Shown here piece after piece: positions 61,279-64,000 of a DNA stretch of 64,000 nucleotides. The translations under genes were made by a program, and so were the position numbers. Position 1 is the first letter of the stretch, and each line of letters begins with the position of its first letter. The notes below the pieces were generated by a model. That model was not told the origin of the DNA and did not search any database. It saw nothing but the letters and a program-made list of their open reading frames with translations. Location: positions 1 through 64,000 of the forward strand of contig NZ_QARE02000020.1 in the NCBI RefSeq assembly GCF_003052515.2. The letters run 5' to 3'. The DNA is from Pseudomonas sp. RIT409. GTDB taxonomy: Bacteria; Pseudomonadota; Gammaproteobacteria; Pseudomonadales; Pseudomonadaceae.

Positions 61279-61599
61279 GCCATCGGCTCAACTCCCCGCT
61301 ACACCCCGCCACGTCCACCTACTTTTTTATTTATTCGCCGCGTTTAAATTGACGCCTCTCAAACAAAGCGTTCACTTCAATCGTTCGTTTTGGCCTTTCC
61401 TGCAACAGACTATTGCCCCACTCCAGGCTTCGGCCGCTCTAAGACCTGTCCTGATCTCGTCGTTACCCCATACCGCGCAAAGTCTTGCTTCTTGGCATTG
61501 TTGACGAAAAGCCAACAACTTAAGAAACGCCCTACATTATTAACGCCTTACTGTAGTCCTTACTATTCACCACCCGTTTGATCTCGTGCGCATTTGAAC

Positions 61600-61621
61600 A
61601 CTTCGTTCATTTAAACGAAGT
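61600..61621. promoter_or_regulatory. Palindromic operator candidate ahead of the S24 regulator gene
   Basis: ACTTCGTT-N6-AACGAAGT is a perfect 8-bp inverted repeat 25 bp upstream of the ATG at 61646, with GAAC/GTTC-like flanks. It lies at the end of an AT-rich 405-bp gap (61241-61645) in which I see no gene. The position suits autorepression by the downstream protein. Confidence 0.6.
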
Positions 61622-61645
61622 TGAACGGCACGTAAACTTTGTGCC

Positions 61646-62371
61646 ATGAATACATCAGGTGATCGACTACGCATTCTTCTGCGAGAGTGCCATCTCTCCG
61701 CTACAGACTTCGCCGCCAACCGCAAGGTGACGCCGCAGCACGTGAACAACTGGTTCAAGCGCGGTATCCCCATGGCCCGCATGGAGGAAGTCGCCGAACT
61801 GCTGAGCGTCAATGTGCGCTGGTTGCGCAGCGGCGAGGGGCCCAAGCACCCCGGGGACACGCGTGACAAGCACGGCACAGACGGCCCGGGGAGGCGGCGG
61901 GGCGAGCGGCCTGGCGACCGCGAAGAACTGGAACTGCCGCTTTATACCGAATTGCAGACGCAACCCAGCGGTCGCGCCTGTGTCGCGGAGGCGCCCCACC
62001 AGAAAATCAGGCTCGCCCGACGCATCCTCGACGCCATGGACGTCGAACTGCACAACGCGATCTGTGTGGCCATGGTGGGCAGCAGCATGGCAGACAAAAT
62101 TCAAGACGGCTCGCTGATGGGTGTGGACCGAGGCCGCGTGCAGATCATCGACGGTGAGATGTACGCCCTCGAACACGCCGGCATGCTGCGAGTGAAATAC
62201 CTCTATCGCTTGCCCGGCGGCGGCCTGCGCCTGCGCAGCCACAACGCGGCCGAATACCCGGACGAAATCTTCAGCGCCGAGCAGGTCCAGGAACAACGCA
62301 TCCACGTGCTGGGCTGGATCTTCTGGTGGTCGACCCTCAATCACCGTCGCCACCCCGCGGCCCTTCCCTGA
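61646..62371 (+). CDS. CI/LexA-type regulator with S24 peptidase-like domain
   Basis: This 241-residue protein has an N-terminal helix-turn-helix ('ATDFAANRKVTPQHVNNWFKRG', about 18-62), a charged, disordered linker rich in Gly, Arg and Asp (about 62-95), and an S24 domain with the probable catalytic pair S147 (VGSSMADKI) and K184 (RVKYLYR). I find no Ala-Gly or Cys-Gly dipeptide between the DNA-binding domain and S147, so the usual LexA-like self-cleavage site is not visible. It lies alone between ppa and the alcohol dehydrogenase, with no phage structural genes. It resembles PrtR-type regulators in layout. Confidence 0.85.
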   Translation: MNTSGDRLRILLRECHLSATDFAANRKVTPQHVNNWFKRGIPMARMEEVAELLSVNVRWLRSGEGPKHPGDTRDKHGTDGPGRRRGERPGDREELELPLYTELQTQPSGRACVAEAPHQKIRLARRILDAMDVELHNAICVAMVGSSMADKIQDGSLMGVDRGRVQIIDGEMYALEHAGMLRVKYLYRLPGGGLRLRSHNAAEYPDEIFSAEQVQEQRIHVLGWIFWWSTLNHRRHPAALP

Positions 62372-62595
62372 TGTGCAGGAAAAGACCCGAGGCTGCACAC
62401 GAAGACTGGGCAGACGCCGCGAACCTGCGTATCCTGCACGCCTTCGTTTCACCACCCGTTGGCTACCCGCCGAAGGGTGATCGACCTGACACCCGGCCCA
62501 CGGCCCGTCTCGTCTACCTGACAAGCGCCTGCATGCAGCGCGCACTTTTGCGGATGGGTGCGGTGAGCCAAAAACTCGCCAAACCTGTCACCGAG

Positions 62596-62619
62596 AAGCC
62601 GGCCACAAGCCGGCTTTTT
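62596..62619 (+). terminator. Terminator between the S24 regulator and the alcohol dehydrogenase gene
   Basis: A 7-bp stem (AAGCCGG / CCGGCTT, 7-nt loop) is followed by TTTA on the plus strand. It lies 225 bp downstream of the regulator stop codon in a 454-bp gap (62372-62825). I see no convincing protein gene in the gap; a plus-strand open frame at 62326-62730 has atypical composition. An sRNA ending here, or a long 3' UTR, is possible. Confidence 0.65.
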
Positions 62620-62825
62620 AATGAGCGCTGCTTATTCGCCCTTGCGCGCAGTGCCTCGTCCAGAGATCAGAAACCCGCCGCGCCACTACGACCAAAGACC
62701 CCCGCCTGCCCCCTCCAAAGAACCATTTAGCCCCGTTCCCGTGGCGCCTAGGATGGTCCTGTCTCGATGAGTACCCCTCCGGCCAACCGGCCGAAGCCAA
62801 CAATGATAAGAAAGAGGATCAGTCA

Positions 62826-63974
62826 ATGAGCAGCACGTTCTTCATTCCGTCCGTGAACATGATGGGTATCGGCAGCCTGGGCGAGGCGGTCGATGCCATC
62901 CGCAAATATGGCTTTCGCCATGCGCTGATCGTCACCGATGCGGGACTGGCCAAGGCCGGTGTGGCTGACAAGGTGGCCGGGCTGCTGCGAGAGCAGGACA
63001 TCAACGCCACGATTTTCGACGGAGCCAAACCAAACCCTACCGTCAGCAACGTGGAGAACGGCCTGCGGCAGCTCAAGGCCAGTGGCGCTGACTTCATCAT
63101 TTCCCTGGGTGGCGGCTCGCCCCATGACTGCGCCAAAGGCATTGCGCTGGTGGCGGCGAACGGCGGGGAAATCAGTGACTACGAAGGGGTGGATCAATCG
63201 GCCAGGCCGCAGTTGCCATTGATCGCGATCAATACCACTGCGGGCACGGCCAGCGAAATGACGCGCTTCTGCATCATCACCGATGAAACCCGTCATGTGA
63301 AAATGGCAATCGTGGACCGCAACGTCACGCCCTTGCTGTCCGTCAACGACCCCTCCTTGATGGCGGCGATGCCCAAAGGGCTGACCGCTGCCACAGGCAT
63401 GGATGCGCTGACCCATGCCATCGAGGCCTACGTCTCCACGGCGGCCACCCCGATCACCGACGCCTGCGCGCTCAAAGCGGTGGAGCTGATTTCCGCCAAC
63501 CTACGCACCGCGGTGGCCAACGGCAGCGATATGCCTGCGCGAGAAAACATGGCATATGCCCAGTTCCTCGCCGGCATGGCCTTCAACAATGCCTCGCTCG
63601 GTTATGTGCACGCGATGGCCCACCAGTTGGGCGGCTTCTACGATCTGCCCCACGGTGTGTGCAACGCGGTGTTGCTGCCCCATGTCGAGAGTTTCAACGC
63701 CAGTGTCTGTCCAGCACGCCTGAAAGACGTGGCAGCGGCGATGGGCATCGACACCCAGCGCCTGGACGACACCCAGGGCGCGGCTGCGGCCATCGCGGCC
63801 ATCCGCAAGCTGTCGGGCGACATTGGCATTCCGGCCGGCCTGACCGAACTGGGCGCCAAAGCCGATGACATCCCGACGCTGGCGGCCAACGCCATGAAAG
63901 ATGCCTGCGGCTTCACCAACCCGCGCCCTGCGACTCAGGAGCAGATCGAGGAAATCTTCCGCACTGCGATGTAG
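62826..63974 (+). CDS. Iron-containing alcohol dehydrogenase
   Basis: This 382-residue group III alcohol dehydrogenase resembles YiaY and Zymomonas AdhB. It has the NAD-binding 'FIISLGGGSPHDCAKGIAL', 'INTTAGTASEMTRFCIIT' and the metal-binding 'GLTAATGMDALTHAIEAYVS' and 'YVHAMAHQLGGFYDLPHGVCNA', supplying the Asp and His ligands. It oxidises or reduces short-chain alcohols and aldehydes. An AAAGAGGA site precedes the ATG. No sigma-54 signature was found upstream. It may work in series with the aldehyde dehydrogenase at 56693, but that is inference from chemistry and proximity. Confidence 0.92.
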   Translation: MSSTFFIPSVNMMGIGSLGEAVDAIRKYGFRHALIVTDAGLAKAGVADKVAGLLREQDINATIFDGAKPNPTVSNVENGLRQLKASGADFIISLGGGSPHDCAKGIALVAANGGEISDYEGVDQSARPQLPLIAINTTAGTASEMTRFCIITDETRHVKMAIVDRNVTPLLSVNDPSLMAAMPKGLTAATGMDALTHAIEAYVSTAATPITDACALKAVELISANLRTAVANGSDMPARENMAYAQFLAGMAFNNASLGYVHAMAHQLGGFYDLPHGVCNAVLLPHVESFNASVCPARLKDVAAAMGIDTQRLDDTQGAAAAIAAIRKLSGDIGIPAGLTELGAKADDIPTLAANAMKDACGFTNPRPATQEQIEEIFRTAM

Positions 63975-64000
63975 AGAAGGGCTTCGCGATCAGGAGCCGC

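Noticed and set aside
62326..62730. 134-codon plus-strand frame between the S24 regulator and the alcohol dehydrogenase
   Set aside because: It overlaps the end of the regulator gene, runs through a terminator, has no ribosome site and resembles no family I know.

Overview
The window is a chromosomal segment of a Pseudomonas species, most likely of the fluorescens/syringae side of the genus. This rests on high-GC Pseudomonas codon usage, recognisable Pseudomonas gene orders (hrpB–CDF–Lrp–rluE–amn–aidB–ladS–thiDE–hemL–miaB–phoH–ybeYX–lnt–leuS–lptE–holA; lipA–lipB–ybeD–dacA–rlpA–mltB–rodA–mrdA–rlmH–rsfS–nadD–proA; ubiX–mpl–AcoR-type regulator–aldehyde dehydrogenase; DedA–mtfA–ppa) and REP/REPIN repeats. 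From memory the order follows P. aeruginosa PAO1 from about PA3961 to PA4035, so most of it is core genome with lineage-specific insertions. No rRNA, tRNA, CRISPR array or intact mobile element was seen.

Layout. 1–11 kb: partial hrpB, a lipoprotein, a CDF metal exporter, a Gln-rich DUF6515 protein, an Lrp-type regulator, DUF2788, rluE, amn, aidB and a LadS-like sensor kinase without a receiver domain. 11–21 kb: cofactor and tRNA/ribosome maturation genes (thiD, thiE, hemL, miaB, phoH, ybeY, ybeX) and lnt. 21–27 kb: a YdcF/ElyC-type envelope protein, a hypothetical protein, leuS, lptE and holA.

27–33 kb is the least ordinary part. Two adjacent, paralogous lipoproteins each consist of two copies of a six-cysteine domain that resembles halovibrin (HvnA-type) proteins. 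Both genes share an upstream CTGTCA-N4-TGACAG palindrome, and an IS orfA remnant lies between them. arfA follows with its characteristic hairpin inside the 3' coding end. Then comes a lytic transglycosylase gene whose 3' end, with a REPIN and a piece of the convergent lipA, has been copied into a 247-bp tandem array.

33–44 kb is a long minus-strand run for lipoate synthesis and cell-wall elongation (PBP5-type carboxypeptidase, RlpA, MltB, RodA, PBP2), then rlmH, rsfS, nadD and proA. 45–54 kb holds a 3-methyladenine glycosylase, a DedA–PAP2 fusion, a Lon-N-domain protein, an LrgA/LrgB pair, a MaoC-like protein, a MORN-repeat lipoprotein fused to a C13 (legumain-like) peptidase, an NAD(P)-binding protein, a YceK-like lipoprotein, ubiX and mpl. 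54–64 kb holds a sigma-54 activator divergent from an aldehyde dehydrogenase with a visible -24/-12 promoter and palindromic upstream site, a GNAT enzyme, a DedA protein, mtfA with an apparent C-terminal frameshift, ppa, a lone S24/CI-type regulator behind an AT-rich leader with a palindrome, and an iron-type alcohol dehydrogenase.

Eight REP doublets sit in intergenic regions (after hemL, miaB and lnt, three in the 247-bp array, before the MaoC gene, after the GNAT gene).
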